A DNA stretch of 64,000 nt, taken from Hydractinia symbiolongicarpus (Eukaryota; Cnidaria; Hydrozoa; Anthoathecata; Hydractiniidae). The notes beneath the pieces were generated by a model that was given only the letters and a program-made list of their open reading frames with translations, was not told the origin of the DNA and made no database searches. Location: NCBI RefSeq assembly GCF_029227915.1, contig NC_079881.1:23971501-24035500 (forward strand), in the 5' to 3' direction. Position numbers and translations under genes: made by a program. Below are positions 29,121 to 39,010 of the stretch, piece by piece (the stretch's first letter is position 1; each line of letters begins with the position of its first letter).

Positions 29121-32100
29121 CGGTGAAGAAATAGAGACAGTTTTAAAAACTACATTTCATTGACTTTCCAACGGTATCAATCCGTTTGAGTTACAACGGT
29201 CAGATCACATATTCGTCCCCACATGTATTTAGCGATAGTATTCGCATATTACTAGGTTGCATCGCTTTTAACAGTGAAACGTTTGACTGTGGGACTTAAC
29301 AGAACTGATTTTGGACTTTGACCTTATAAATGTGATAAATGAGCCAGTTTGACTACAAGAAATAACATTCTTCTTACTTCGACATGATTGCTGGAACTCA
29401 GCGATTACACTGGGCGCTGTGGTAGCGCTTTATTTAAAAATTACGATAAATAAGTTATTTTTTGCAGTGGGACGAATCCTAGCAATTATCGCGCCCTGAA
29501 GAAATAGAGACAGTTTTAAAAACTACATTTCATTGACTTTCTAACAGTGTCAATCCGGTTGAGTTACAACGGTTGGTTCACATATTTGTCCCGACATGTA
29601 TTTAGCGATAGTATTCGGATATTACTAGGTTGCATCGCTTTTAACAGTGAAACGTTTGACTGTGGGACTTAATTGAACTGACCTTGAACGTTGACCTTGT
29701 AAATGTGATAAATGAGCCAGTTTGACTACAAGAAATAACATTCTTCTTAATCTGTGATGATTGCTGGAACTCAGCGGTTACACTGGGCGCTGTGGTAGCG
29801 TTTGATTTAAAAAGTAGGATAGATAAGTCTTTTTTTACTGTGGGACCTATCCTAGCCGTTAGTTCGCGGTGAAGAAATAGAAACAGTTTTAAAAACTACA
29901 TTTCATTGACTTTCCAACGGTATCAATCCGTTTGAGTTACAACGGTCAGATCACATATTCGTCCCCACATGTATTTAGCGATAGTATTCGCATATTACTA
30001 GGTTGCATCGCTTTTAACAGTGAAACGTTTGACTGTGGGACTTAACAGAACTGATTTTGTACTGTGACCTTATAAATGTGATAAACGAGCTAATTGGTCT
30101 CCAAGGAATAACATTCTTCTTAATTTGACATGATTGCTGGAATTCAGCAATTACATTAGGCTCTGTGGTAGCGCTTTATTGGGACCAATCCTAGCCCTTA
30201 TCGCGCGCTGAAAAAATAGCGACAGTTTCGAAAACTACATTTCATTGACTTTCTAACGGTATCAATCCGTTTGAGTTCAAACGGTTGCGTCACATATTCG
30301 TCCCCATCATTGTATTTAGCGATAGTATTCGGATATTACTAGGTTGCATCGCTCTTAACAGTGAAACGTTTGACTGTGGGACTTAATTGAACTGATTTTG
30401 GACTTTGACCTTATAAATGGGATAAATGGGCCAGTTTGACTACAAGAAATAACATTCTACTTAATTTGACGTGATTGTTGGAACTCAGCGATTACACTGT
30501 GCGCTGTGGTAGCGCTTTAATTAAAAATTAAGATAAATAAGTCATTTTTTACTGTGGGACCAATCCTAGCCGTTATCGCGCGCTGAAGAAATAGAGACAG
30601 TTTCCAAAACAACATCTCAATGACTTTCTAAAGGTGTCAATCCGTTTAAGTTACAACGGTTGCGTCACATATTCGTACCAACATGTGTTTAGATATTTTT
30701 TTCCGATATTACTAAGTTGTATCGCTTTTAACAGTGGAACGATTGCCTGTGGAACTTAATTGAACTAACTTTGGAGTGTGACCTTATAAATGTCACAAGT
30801 GAGTCAACTGGACTCCAAGAAATAACATTCTTCTTAATTTGACATGATTGCCGGAACTCAGCGATTACACTGGGCGCTGTGATAGTGCTTCATTTAAAAA
30901 TTTAGACCGATAAGTCATTCTTTACTGGGGGACCAATCCTCGCCGTTATTGCGCGCTGAAGAAATAGCAACAGATTCAAAAACTACATTTCATTGACTTC
31001 CTAACGGTGTCAGTCCGTTTGAGTTACAACGGTTGCGTCACATATTCGCACCAACATGTATTTAGTGATTTTCTTACGACATTAGTAAGTTGTATTGCTT
31101 TTAACAGTGAAACGATAGACTGTGGGAATTAATTGAAAAGATTCTGGACTGTGACCTTATAAATGTGATAAATGAGCCAATTGGTCTCAAAGGAATAACA
31201 TTCTTCTTAATTTGACATGATTGCTGGAATTCAGCGATTACATTAGACTCTGTGGTAGCGCTTTATTTAAAAATTTAGATAAATAAGTTTTTTTTACTGT
31301 GGGACGAATCCTGACCGTTAGGACGCGCTGAATAAATAGAGACATTTTCAAAAACTACATTTCATCGACTTCTTGGCGGTAGCAATCCGTTTGAGTTACA
31401 ACGGTTGCGTCACATTTTCGTACCAACATGTAGATAGTGATTTTTTCCGATGTTATTAAATTGTATCGCTTTTAACAGTGAAACGATTGACTGTGGGACT
31501 TAATTGAACTGATTCTGGACTATGACCTTATAAATGTGATAAATCGAGGCTATTGGACTCCAAGAAATAACATTATTCATAAATTGACATGATTGCTGGA
31601 TTTCAGCGATTACACTAGGCGCTGTGGTAGCGCTTTACTTAAAAATTTAGATAAGTAAGTCTTTTTTTACGGTGGGACCAATCCTAGCCGTTAGCACGCG
31701 CCGAAAAAATAGAGCCTCTCTCAAAAACCACATTTCATTGATTTTTTGCCGGTATCAATCCGTTTGAGTTACAACGGTTGCGTCACATATTCGTACCAAC
31801 ATGTAGATAGTGATTTTTTTCTGATGTTATTAAATTGTATCGCTTTTAACAGTGAAACGATTGACTGTGGGACTTAATTGAACTGATTCTGGACTGTGAC
31901 CTTATAAATGTGATAAATCGAGGCTATTGGACTCCAAGAAATAACATTATTCTTATATTGACATGATTGCTGGATTTCAGCGATTACACTAAACTCTGTG
32001 GTAGCGCTTTACTTAAATATTTAGATAAATAAGTCTTTTTTTACTGTGGGACCAATCCTGGCCGTTAGCACGCGCCGAAAGAATAGAGGCACTCTCAAAA

Positions 32101-34094
32101 ACTACATTTCATTGATTTTTTGCCGGTATCAATCCGTTTGATTTACAACGGTTGCGTCACATATTCGTACCAACATGCATTTAGTGACATTTTTCCGATA
32201 TTACTAAGTCATTTCACTTTTAACAATGAAATGATCAACTGTGGGACTTAATTGAACTAACATTAGCCTTTGACCTTATAAATGTGATAAGTGAGCCAAC
32301 TGGATTCCAAGACATAACATTCTTCTTACTTTGACATGATTGTTGGAATTCAGCGATTACACTGGGCGCTGTGTAAGCGTTTCATTTAAAAAGCTGAAGA
32401 AATAGAGACATTCTCAAAAACTACATTTCATCGACTTCTTGGCGGTATCAATCCGTTTGAGTTACAACGGTTGCGTCACATATTCGTACTAACATGTAGA
32501 TAGTGATTTTTTTCCGATGTTACTAAGTTGTATCGCTTTTAACAGTGAAACGCTTGACTGTGGGACTTAATTAAACTGATTCTGGACTGTGACCTTATGA
32601 ATGTGATAAATGGAGGCTATTGGACTCCAAGAAATAACATTATTCTTAAATTGACATGATTGCTGGATTTCAGCGATTACACTAAGCGCTGTGGTAGCGC
32701 TTTACTTAAAAATTTAGATAAGTAAGTCCTTTTTTACGGTGGGACCAATCCTAGCCGTTAGCACGCGCCGAAAAAATAGAGCCACTCTCAAAAACTACAT
32801 TTCATTGATTTTTTGCCGGTATCAATCCGTTTGCGTTACAACGGTTGGGTCACATATTCGTACCAACATGTATTTAGCGATATTTTTCTGATATTACTAC
32901 GTTGCATCGCTTTTAACAGTGAAACGATTGACTGTGGGACTTAATTGAACTAACTTTGGACTGTGACCTGATAAGTGTGATAAACGAGACAATTGGTCTC
33001 CAAGGAATAACATTCTTCTAAATTTGACATGATTGCCGTAACTTAGCGATTACATTGGGCGCTGTGGTAACGCTTCATTTGAAAGTTTAGATAAATAAGT
33101 CATCCTTTACTGTGGGACCTATCCTAGCCGTCACATATTCGTTCCAACATGTATTTAGCGATATTTTTCTCATAATACTAGGTTGCACCGTTTCAACAGT
33201 GCAAGGAATGACTCTGGGACTTATTTGAACTGACTTTGGACTGTGACCTTATAAATGTTATAAGTGAGACAATTGGACTCCAAGAAATAACATTCTTCTT
33301 AATTTGACATGATTGCTGTAACTCAGGGATTATACTAGACGCTGTGGTAGCGCCTTATTTAAAAATTTAGATAAGTAAGCCATTTTTTATTGTGGGACCA
33401 ATCCTAGCCGTTATCGCGGGCTTAATCAATAGGAACAGTTTCACAAACTCCATTTCATTGACTTTCCAAAGGTTCAATCCGTTTGAGTTACAACGGTTGC
33501 ATCGGATATTCGTACCAACATGTATTTAGTGATTTTCTTTCGATATTACTAAGTTGTAGTGCTTTTAACAGTGAAACGATTGACTGTTGGACTTAATTGA
33601 ACTGACTCTGGACTCTGACCTTATAAATGTGATAAATGAGCCAATTGGTCTTCAAGTAATAACATTCTTCTTAATTTGACATGATTTCTGGAACTCATCG
33701 ATTACAATGGGCGCTGTGGTAGCGCTTTATTAAAAAATTAAGATGAATAAGTCATTTTTTACTGTGGGACGAATCCTAGTCGTTAGTTCGCGCTGAAGAA
33801 ATAGAGACAGTTTTAAAAACTACATTTCATTGACTTCCTAACGGTGTCAATCCGCTTCAGTTACAACGGTTGCGTCACATATTCGTTCCAACATGTATTT
33901 AGCGATATTTTTCTCATATTACTAGGTTGCACCGTTTCAACAGTGCAACGATTGACTCTGGGACTTATTTGAACTGACTTTGGACTGTGACCTTATAAAT
34001 GTTATAAGTGACACAATTGGACTCCAAGGAAAAACATTGTTCTTAATTTGACATGATTGCTGTAACTCAGGGACTATACTAGACGCTGTGGTAG

Positions 34095-34099
34095 CGCCT
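34095..34099. repeat. Polinton target-site duplication, left copy
   Basis: CGCCT directly abuts the left TIR and is repeated immediately after the right TIR at 50471-50475. Uninterrupted satellite monomers (for example near 33350, 53450, 56350, 57815 and 60055) read GCGCCTTATTT with a single CGCCT, so the duplication was made at insertion. Polintons usually give 6 bp; here only 5 bp match. Confidence 0.85.
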
Positions 34100-34317
34100 A
34101 GAGATAGGAAAATGCGGATCCTAGGACAGCGATTAATATATTCTGTGCCACTCCACGTTAAATTATAGATCATCCACGTCAAATCAACGATAGAAGAGTC
34201 GATAAAATCCATGTGCACTTTACCACTTTACGTCAAATAAGCGGGCATGCTCTATAATATCTGTCCAAACAACCCTCACCGGCCGTGTCCCCCTGGCCCT
34301 CCGCCGTGTCCCCTGGG

Positions 34318-34334
34318 CCCCCACCCACCCTCCC
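34318..34334 (-). other. Potential G-quadruplex in left TIR
   Basis: On the minus strand this reads GGGAGGGTGGGTGGGGG: four G-runs with single-base loops, the pattern of very stable parallel quadruplexes. The G-rich strand runs 5' to 3' toward the element terminus. The same motif is mirrored in the right TIR at 50236-50252. Confidence 0.75.
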
Positions 34335-34343
34335 TGCCGTGTC

Positions 34344-34356
34344 CTATAATTTATAG
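34344..34356 (-). terminator. Hyphenated palindrome just after the PolB stop codon
   Basis: CTATAA-T-TTATAG, a 6-bp stem starting 2 nt past the PolB stop on the minus strand. By position it matches the stem-loops at the other gene ends, although its sequence lacks their GTTAC core. It is also present in the right TIR. Confidence 0.4.
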
Positions 34357-34358
34357 TG

Positions 34359-37300
34359 TTATGTGTGTCTATAATGTCCTCTTGCCAGTGTGGTAATACC
34401 ATCTTCCAAAATTATGCGTTTATCATCATCCGCATTGAGCGCCAGTTTATTTGTTTTCACCGTGTGAACATCATGCTTAATCGATCGAAATGTCATTTGG
34501 GTTCTGTAAATGTTCTCACCCTCAAACAGACATCTCTTATAATCGGCGAAACCTATGGTCTCCCTCACCACACATTTCTTCACCCCCTTACATCTCTTAC
34601 CCTCCCTACCACATAGCTGTTTGTATGCGTATGTCTTAGCTCTTAGGGCGATGAATTCAGTCATCACCTTACCACCCAACTCGTCCTTCATCAGCCCAAT
34701 GATCTTTTTATTCAAACCTAATGGTAGAGGTCTACCATCTTCCTTATCATACCCAGATGTGTCAAATCTCGCAGACACATCGTTCGCGATATCTTTGTAG
34801 AAGTCGTCTGTTTTTATGTGGTAAACGAATGAATCCCTATCCATGTAGCAAAGCTTCACATCATCACCATATTTCGGTCTCATGTAATCATGGTGGAACT
34901 CATACATAACCATCTTGGATAGATGGAGGATTGTGGAGCCTAGGTAGATCGGTTTGTTCATTTTGATCTTGATCTTGGACATCTCTATCCCCATCAGTGT
35001 TTCCGAGAAACGGATTGCACCCCTGAAGTTTGGCTTCATCACCATTTTCTCATAATTCTTTTGGTTGGTGGCCAAACGTATATCCTTCTGTCTTCGCTGA
35101 TTCTCCATTGTCTTACCAAAGACAGAATTGTTCATCAGCTTGAAGAAATCCTTTTCAAAGTCATTCTTCGACTCCGTGCGCAGCTGTGTATTGAAGTCGA
35201 TGTAAGGTTTCAACCATGCGCTCTGATCAAACCTCAGTACCCTATGAACCTTATCCAGAACAAGACCGTGATTCAAAGCTTGAGCAAGCGCACGGATATG
35301 AATCACATAGTTCCTCTTGTCCGAAAGACATGGTGTCAGCTTCTCGACACCATTGATAACCGTCCTCTCAGGCATGAAAGGAAGATCGTTATGTGTGTCA
35401 TGAAGATTATGTGGATATCTAACATCAACCTCAAGCATGTACCCCTTTTCACCGTTTTCCACAGCCAACTCTGAAATGAGTTCGGGTGTAAATTTACCGG
35501 AACCATCCCACTCAAACCCCCCGGTGGGCATCTTCTGTATCATAGCCCATCCATACAGATTGTTAGCATCAAGATACTGTAGATAGGTTGTATCTTCCGA
35601 AGTATTATACATATCACCCATATATGGATTATTTGCCTTCGCGTGTCTGTGAACGGCCTGACAGAGACCGCCCCTAATACCCATCTCCACAAACAGTAAC
35701 ATATCCATATCTGACAACAAATCCAGCTTAACATCTGTCTTTTTCAGGCATGCCTGCCAAGCTAATCCGGGGGCCGTGTAAAAATGAGCGGGATCTAGTT
35801 TATAGTTTTTCAAACATGTCTCTCTGAATGTCTCAAACACATCACTCAGAAGCAGAACATCCGTCTTGAGATAGATATCATGATAAACGCCCATATTTTC
35901 AACTTTCATGTCCTTCCACACCTTCTGGGCATGCGCATAATCAGCATCGCTGATACCATTCATGTTCAACTTGCTATAAAAGTCATCTTTCGAAGGAAGC
36001 CTGGTTTCATTAAACCTATCGAATGAATCAACATACTCATATGGGTATACACCCTTCCTTCTCATTATGTTGAATTGCTCATCATTGAAGAATTTTCTAA
36101 GGTTTTTACACTGATCATCGGATAGATTGTCAGCCAAGGAACCTAATCCTCTTGACATAAATCTAAATGAATCGATGAATCTCAGCTTTATCTTTTTGTC
36201 TTTGGTCTCACCATTTTTGTTGGTGTATTCACAAACCTTAACATCGGTCGAGAAAGAGATATATTTCTCTTTATTTTCAGCGATTACACTCATACCACCT
36301 TCTCCATACTTCTTCGCAAGCTCTTTGATAATTAGATGCGCATCATATCCGCTCAGATTATGGAAGACAACCGGAATATAATTAGGCACCTTGTAACGGA
36401 GATTACATTCCATGTTTGCCGATCCACGAAACTTTCCGGTAAAATGACAGTGATCCCTAACCTTGATGTCATCATCACCAAATTCTCTCATACAGATGTG
36501 GCAGTTGGTGGAATTTTCATATCCATCAAGTTCTTCATCGGTTAGATCTTGCATACCAAGTTGTGGAAACATGTTGTATAACCTTTTCGCCTCGGAAACC
36601 ACATGATCCACAAAGCGCGGAACACAGTCATCACCACGGTAAAGCTTCAGAGGGTCCAAAACTTCACCATGAGCATATTTACTATAACAACAGAATCCGG
36701 TGGGGATATGTTTACCAACTTTCTCGGTGGACGATCCACACTCTATCTCTTCAGGTTTTGTAAAAGCTTCAAAATCGGCATACATGATGAATGGGGCTTT
36801 GAGCTGGTACTGACCGTGGGTGAAGGTTAAGGTGCTACCCTCCTTAGGGAGTTGAATATTAACGGCATCGTTATTCTTACAATACTCAAAGTGCTCATCC
36901 CTTTTCCGTTCGCTTGGAAAACCAGAGAGACAATTCAAGCAATAATGCTCTTTATTTTTATGCTTTGAGTTGACCTTGCTCAGGACACCACTCAGGTTCT
37001 TAACAGCGATATAATGCCTCTTATCCCCTTCACACAGTAAAAACAAAACAACCGTCTCATCACGGTCAAGATGCTTCGACTTTCGACACATATAGACACC
37101 CTCTATGTCATCTTTTGTCAAAACATGCACAGCGATATCAGGGTTCCTTCTCTCAAACAAATCTATCTTGTTTAGTGCCATAGGGAAAGTTATACCATCC
37201 CAATTGCACTTGTCTTCAAACTTCTTAAGGTTTGAGATTCGTTCAGGATTATTATCAATCTTATCATGATATAAGGCAGCTAAAACGGCCCATTTGAAGC

Positions 37301-38414
37301 ATTCATCATCTTCATTTTTGGGATTGATCACGGAGAACTTACCACTGAAATTCTTGGGTAGTGGCAAGTAAGAACTACCTCTAGTTAATTTTAGTTTGTG
37401 AAAGTCCACATGCATATGTAGGATTTTATCGATTGTGAATCCGCTGGCGGGAAGCGCAGGGTTTTCAATCTGCTCGATTATCTTATTACACATCCGATCG
37501 AAAACATCAGAAATGTCATCGTGGGCGTGCAGTATCTCCATATAGCTATTGAAAGCTTTATCGACATGTACACACGGGGCATCGGTCGAGCTGGTGTCCT
37601 CCTTTACCCATTTCACCCACAGGGTCGACTGAGTCTTCAGCGACTTCTTCTGCCTGAGCACGTCCTTCATCAACCTCTTAACGATAGGTTGAACCTGTTT
37701 GAGAAAGACCTTGACATTCTTCTTCTTACCATCTGAGTTTATCTTGAACCTTTTGTATGAACCTACAAACGCTTCTTCAATAGGAGTATAAGGATTTTCC
37801 TCTTTCACCTCTTCCTCCTCTTTCACCTCTTCCTCTCCACTGCCCTTTTTATAAAAACCCATGATCTTATCCTTCATGGTTTTGAAAGCTTTTGTTGTTT
37901 TATCCTTAATAGCCTTAGGTACATGATTTATCAACCAGTCTCTCCATTCGATCAACTTGCTTTTCACAATAGGTCTGGTTTTAGCAATTTCTTCCTGCTC
38001 AAAAATATCCATGTCAGAGCCAGATCTAAATGGTCTAGGTCTAGGTCTCGGTGCTGGTATGGGTACAGATCCGTCGGATCCTAGAAAACCCCCCAGAGAT
38101 TTGATTGATGTCGGTGGTACATGTATGGTGGGTCTAGATGTTGGTAAAGGGCTGTAGAGTCTAGGCGGTCCGGTGTATCTAGGTGCCGGTATCGGTCTCG
38201 ACACCGGTCTAGGTGCCGGTCTCGGTCTCGGTCTAGGTCTCGACACCGGTACGGGTCTCGAGGGTCTCGGCATGGGTACCGGTCTAACCGGTGCTGAAAC
38301 GGTAGTTGGTCCCAATAATTCGATAATCTCGGCCTTTCTGAGCTTTGCGTAGCCATGTAGGCCGCGTTCCTTAGCGAGTTTTCTTAATTCAGCAAAGGTA
38401 TTTCTCGAAGTCAT
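34359..38414 (-). CDS. polB: Protein-primed family B DNA polymerase (pPolB)
   Basis: A 1351-aa polymerase that would copy the element by protein priming. Domains in order: an N-terminal SAP-like motif (about 6-35); a Pro/Arg-rich low-complexity linker (about 41-130); a region with C372 (motif DECFKWAVLAAL) and H467 (RHYIAV); a C2HC zinc finger (C492, C495, H508, C512); Exo I D547-F-E549; an endonuclease VII-like zinc motif (C638, C641, DHCH 654-657, C670); Exo II HNLSGYD (685-691); and Exo III Y848/D852. The IRGG turn (913-916), motif A DANNLYGWAM (949-958), motif B KLMNNSVFGK (1092-1101) and motif C YMDRDS (1190-1195) follow. Motif C normally reads YxDTDS; here Thr is Arg1193 (codon 34836-34838), which may impair the enzyme. 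The start shares its 5' flank with the RING gene. The stop codon lies inside the left TIR. Confidence 0.95.
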   Translation of the reverse strand: MTSRNTFAELRKLAKERGLHGYAKLRKAEIIELLGPTTVSAPVRPVPMPRPSRPVPVSRPRPRPRPAPRPVSRPIPAPRYTGPPRLYSPLPTSRPTIHVPPTSIKSLGGFLGSDGSVPIPAPRPRPRPFRSGSDMDIFEQEEIAKTRPIVKSKLIEWRDWLINHVPKAIKDKTTKAFKTMKDKIMGFYKKGSGEEEVKEEEEVKEENPYTPIEEAFVGSYKRFKINSDGKKKNVKVFLKQVQPIVKRLMKDVLRQKKSLKTQSTLWVKWVKEDTSSTDAPCVHVDKAFNSYMEILHAHDDISDVFDRMCNKIIEQIENPALPASGFTIDKILHMHVDFHKLKLTRGSSYLPLPKNFSGKFSVINPKNEDDECFKWAVLAALYHDKIDNNPERISNLKKFEDKCNWDGITFPMALNKIDLFERRNPDIAVHVLTKDDIEGVYMCRKSKHLDRDETVVLFLLCEGDKRHYIAVKNLSGVLSKVNSKHKNKEHYCLNCLSGFPSERKRDEHFEYCKNNDAVNIQLPKEGSTLTFTHGQYQLKAPFIMYADFEAFTKPEEIECGSSTEKVGKHIPTGFCCYSKYAHGEVLDPLKLYRGDDCVPRFVDHVVSEAKRLYNMFPQLGMQDLTDEELDGYENSTNCHICMREFGDDDIKVRDHCHFTGKFRGSANMECNLRYKVPNYIPVVFHNLSGYDAHLIIKELAKKYGEGGMSVIAENKEKYISFSTDVKVCEYTNKNGETKDKKIKLRFIDSFRFMSRGLGSLADNLSDDQCKNLRKFFNDEQFNIMRRKGVYPYEYVDSFDRFNETRLPSKDDFYSKLNMNGISDADYAHAQKVWKDMKVENMGVYHDIYLKTDVLLLSDVFETFRETCLKNYKLDPAHFYTAPGLAWQACLKKTDVKLDLLSDMDMLLFVEMGIRGGLCQAVHRHAKANNPYMGDMYNTSEDTTYLQYLDANNLYGWAMIQKMPTGGFEWDGSGKFTPELISELAVENGEKGYMLEVDVRYPHNLHDTHNDLPFMPERTVINGVEKLTPCLSDKRNYVIHIRALAQALNHGLVLDKVHRVLRFDQSAWLKPYIDFNTQLRTESKNDFEKDFFKLMNNSVFGKTMENQRRQKDIRLATNQKNYEKMVMKPNFRGAIRFSETLMGIEMSKIKIKMNKPIYLGSTILHLSKMVMYEFHHDYMRPKYGDDVKLCYMDRDSFVYHIKTDDFYKDIANDVSARFDTSGYDKEDGRPLPLGLNKKIIGLMKDELGGKVMTEFIALRAKTYAYKQLCGREGKRCKGVKKCVVRETIGFADYKRCLFEGENIYRTQMTFRSIKHDVHTVKTNKLALNADDDKRIILEDGITTLARGHYRHT

Positions 38415-38438
38415 GCTTGCGTATGATATACGAATACA

Positions 38439-38451
38439 GAATCTTTAACCC
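38439..38451 (-). promoter_or_regulatory. PolB upstream motif (GGGTTAAAGATTC)
   Basis: On the minus strand GGGTTAAAGATTC, with TTAAAG 29 nt before the PolB ATG. The whole flank from the ATG to this motif is repeated, with small changes, before the RING gene (40861-40900). It belongs to the TTAAAG series found before many genes in this element and is probably a promoter or initiator element. No transcript data support this yet. Confidence 0.55.
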
Positions 38452-38568
38452 TTTTTTTAAAAAAATCGTAAACCGTGTTGGAGGGTCATGAGTGTCCTAG
38501 TTTGTGGTTGCCACACCGTGCTAAAATTGTAGTAAAACACGCTAAAACACACAGAGCATCGATAGACC

Positions 38569-38580
38569 GTGGGTACCCAC
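38569..38580. other. 12-bp perfect palindrome GTGGGTACCCAC
   Basis: Lies in the 231-bp gap between the PolB start and the SAP-1 stop. It is a perfect dyad, not obviously part of the nearby hairpin terminator. It could be a protein-binding site; nothing else supports this. Confidence 0.3.
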
Positions 38581-38610
38581 CCACCAGCACCTCGAGGGTC
38601 GTGAATCACA

Positions 38611-38634
38611 TTTGTTACCCGCTCGAGTAACAAA
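38611..38634 (-). terminator. Stem-loop after SAP-like gene 1
   Basis: Arms TTTGTTAC (38611-38618) and GTAACAAA (38627-38634) around an 8-nt GC-rich loop, followed by an A-run. It starts 11 nt beyond the stop of the minus-strand SAP gene. A near-identical stem-loop follows the second SAP gene at the same distance. It is likely a transcript 3'-end or processing signal. Confidence 0.7.
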
Positions 38635-38645
38635 AAAATACCCAA

Positions 38646-38915
38646 TCACTTGGATCTTTTGTCGTTATAACGTTTTTGAGCTTTTAGATATGCCTCCCTG
38701 TTTTTCGTCCTCCACCTTGAATAGTATCCGTACCGTTGCCGTTTGGTATCCGGATCGATGGTGTAGGATGGGTCGAGATCATTCTTCTCAATCACCTCAA
38801 CCAGTTTAGCCTTTCTCATACCCACGATATACTTAATTCCGCGGGATTTAGCAACCTCTTGCAACTCTCGCAGTTTCATCAATTTGTAGTCTGGTGTGGT
38901 ATTCATGTCCGACAT
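38646..38915 (-). CDS. Small SAP-like DNA-binding protein, copy 1
   Basis: An 89-aa basic protein. Residues about 12-48 (KLMKLRELQEVAKSRGIKY onward) fit a SAP/HeH-type helix-extended-loop-helix that binds DNA. The same kind of motif opens the PolB protein. The C-terminal third is rich in Lys, Arg and Tyr and ends in KRYNDKRSK. A second copy at 41000-41269 is very similar throughout, including its promoter flank and 3' stem-loop, so the whole transcription cassette was duplicated around the integrase and RING genes. It is transcribed divergently from the integrase. A chromatin-tethering or genome-binding role is plausible but inferred. No enzymatic motif is seen. Confidence 0.75.
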   Translation of the reverse strand: MSDMNTTPDYKLMKLRELQEVAKSRGIKYIVGMRKAKLVEVIEKNDLDPSYTIDPDTKRQRYGYYSRWRTKNREAYLKAQKRYNDKRSK

Positions 38916-38936
38916 ATACGCATATACATATACATA

Positions 38937-38967
38937 TAAAAACTTTAAGCACTTTTATCGTACCACA
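38937..38967 (-). promoter_or_regulatory. Conserved upstream block of SAP-like gene 1
   Basis: A 31-bp block, identical to 41293-41323, lies upstream of the SAP-1 ATG and ends 52 nt before it. It carries GCTTAAAGTTTTTA on the minus strand, with TTAAAG 28 nt before the ATG. Its exact conservation between the two SAP cassettes, while the bases between block and ATG differ, suggests selection or recent duplication of a promoter. Confidence 0.6.
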
Positions 38968-39010
38968 TCATAACAAAAAGGAGATAAATAAAGGTGTGCA
39001 TAAATAAAAC

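Larger units (their letters stand above)
1..34099. repeat. Satellite array, ~372-bp monomer, left block
   Basis: Head-to-tail tandem repeat. The landmark AAATGTTATAAGTGAGACAA falls at 1, 373, 744, 1116 and 1490, giving a 371-374 bp period, and the array continues without a break to the Polinton edge (about 92 monomers). Each unit carries recognisable segments such as TTAACAGTGAAACGATTGAC and CGTACCAACATGTATTTAG, plus a GC-rich palindrome AGCGCGCGCT in an otherwise AT-rich unit. Monomer subtypes are interleaved, for example those with GACCCCGTGGTAGCGC against those with GGGCGCTGCAGTAGCG, and they recur in blocks, which indicates higher-order structure. Some units carry deletions, near 10920, 30180, 32390 and 33130. 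The few short open frames here are chance frames in the repeat. I see no gene, RNA or regulatory site in this block. It could be pericentromeric or subtelomeric satellite; the window does not say which. Confidence 0.97.
34100..34372 (+). repeat. Polinton left terminal inverted repeat (273 bp)
   Basis: Inverted match to 50198-50470 with three mismatches seen: ATAGATC/ATAGGTC, ACGTC/ACGTT before AAAT, and CTCACC/CTCCCC. The end begins AGAGATAGGAAAATGCGG. The TIR holds three copies of ACGTYAAAT (34155, 34176, 34230), three copies of GCCGTGTCC (34282, 34303, 34336) and a C-rich tract at 34318-34334. It also holds a 13-nt hyphenated palindrome at 34344-34356 and the last four codons of PolB. The repeated motifs are plausible integrase or replication-protein sites, but that is inference. 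Confidence 0.95.

Noticed and set aside
1-34099. CRISPR-like repeat array
   Set aside because: Units are ~372 bp, contiguous and without unique spacers, in a eukaryotic context; this is satellite DNA.
33937-34218. 93-aa minus-strand frame across the left Polinton boundary
   Set aside because: Runs from TIR into satellite; a junction artefact created by the insertion.
34220-34402. Arg/Gly-rich 60-63 aa frames in both TIRs (also 50159-50350)
   Set aside because: Produced by the GC-rich direct repeats; they occur because the TIRs are copies and overlap the PolB end.
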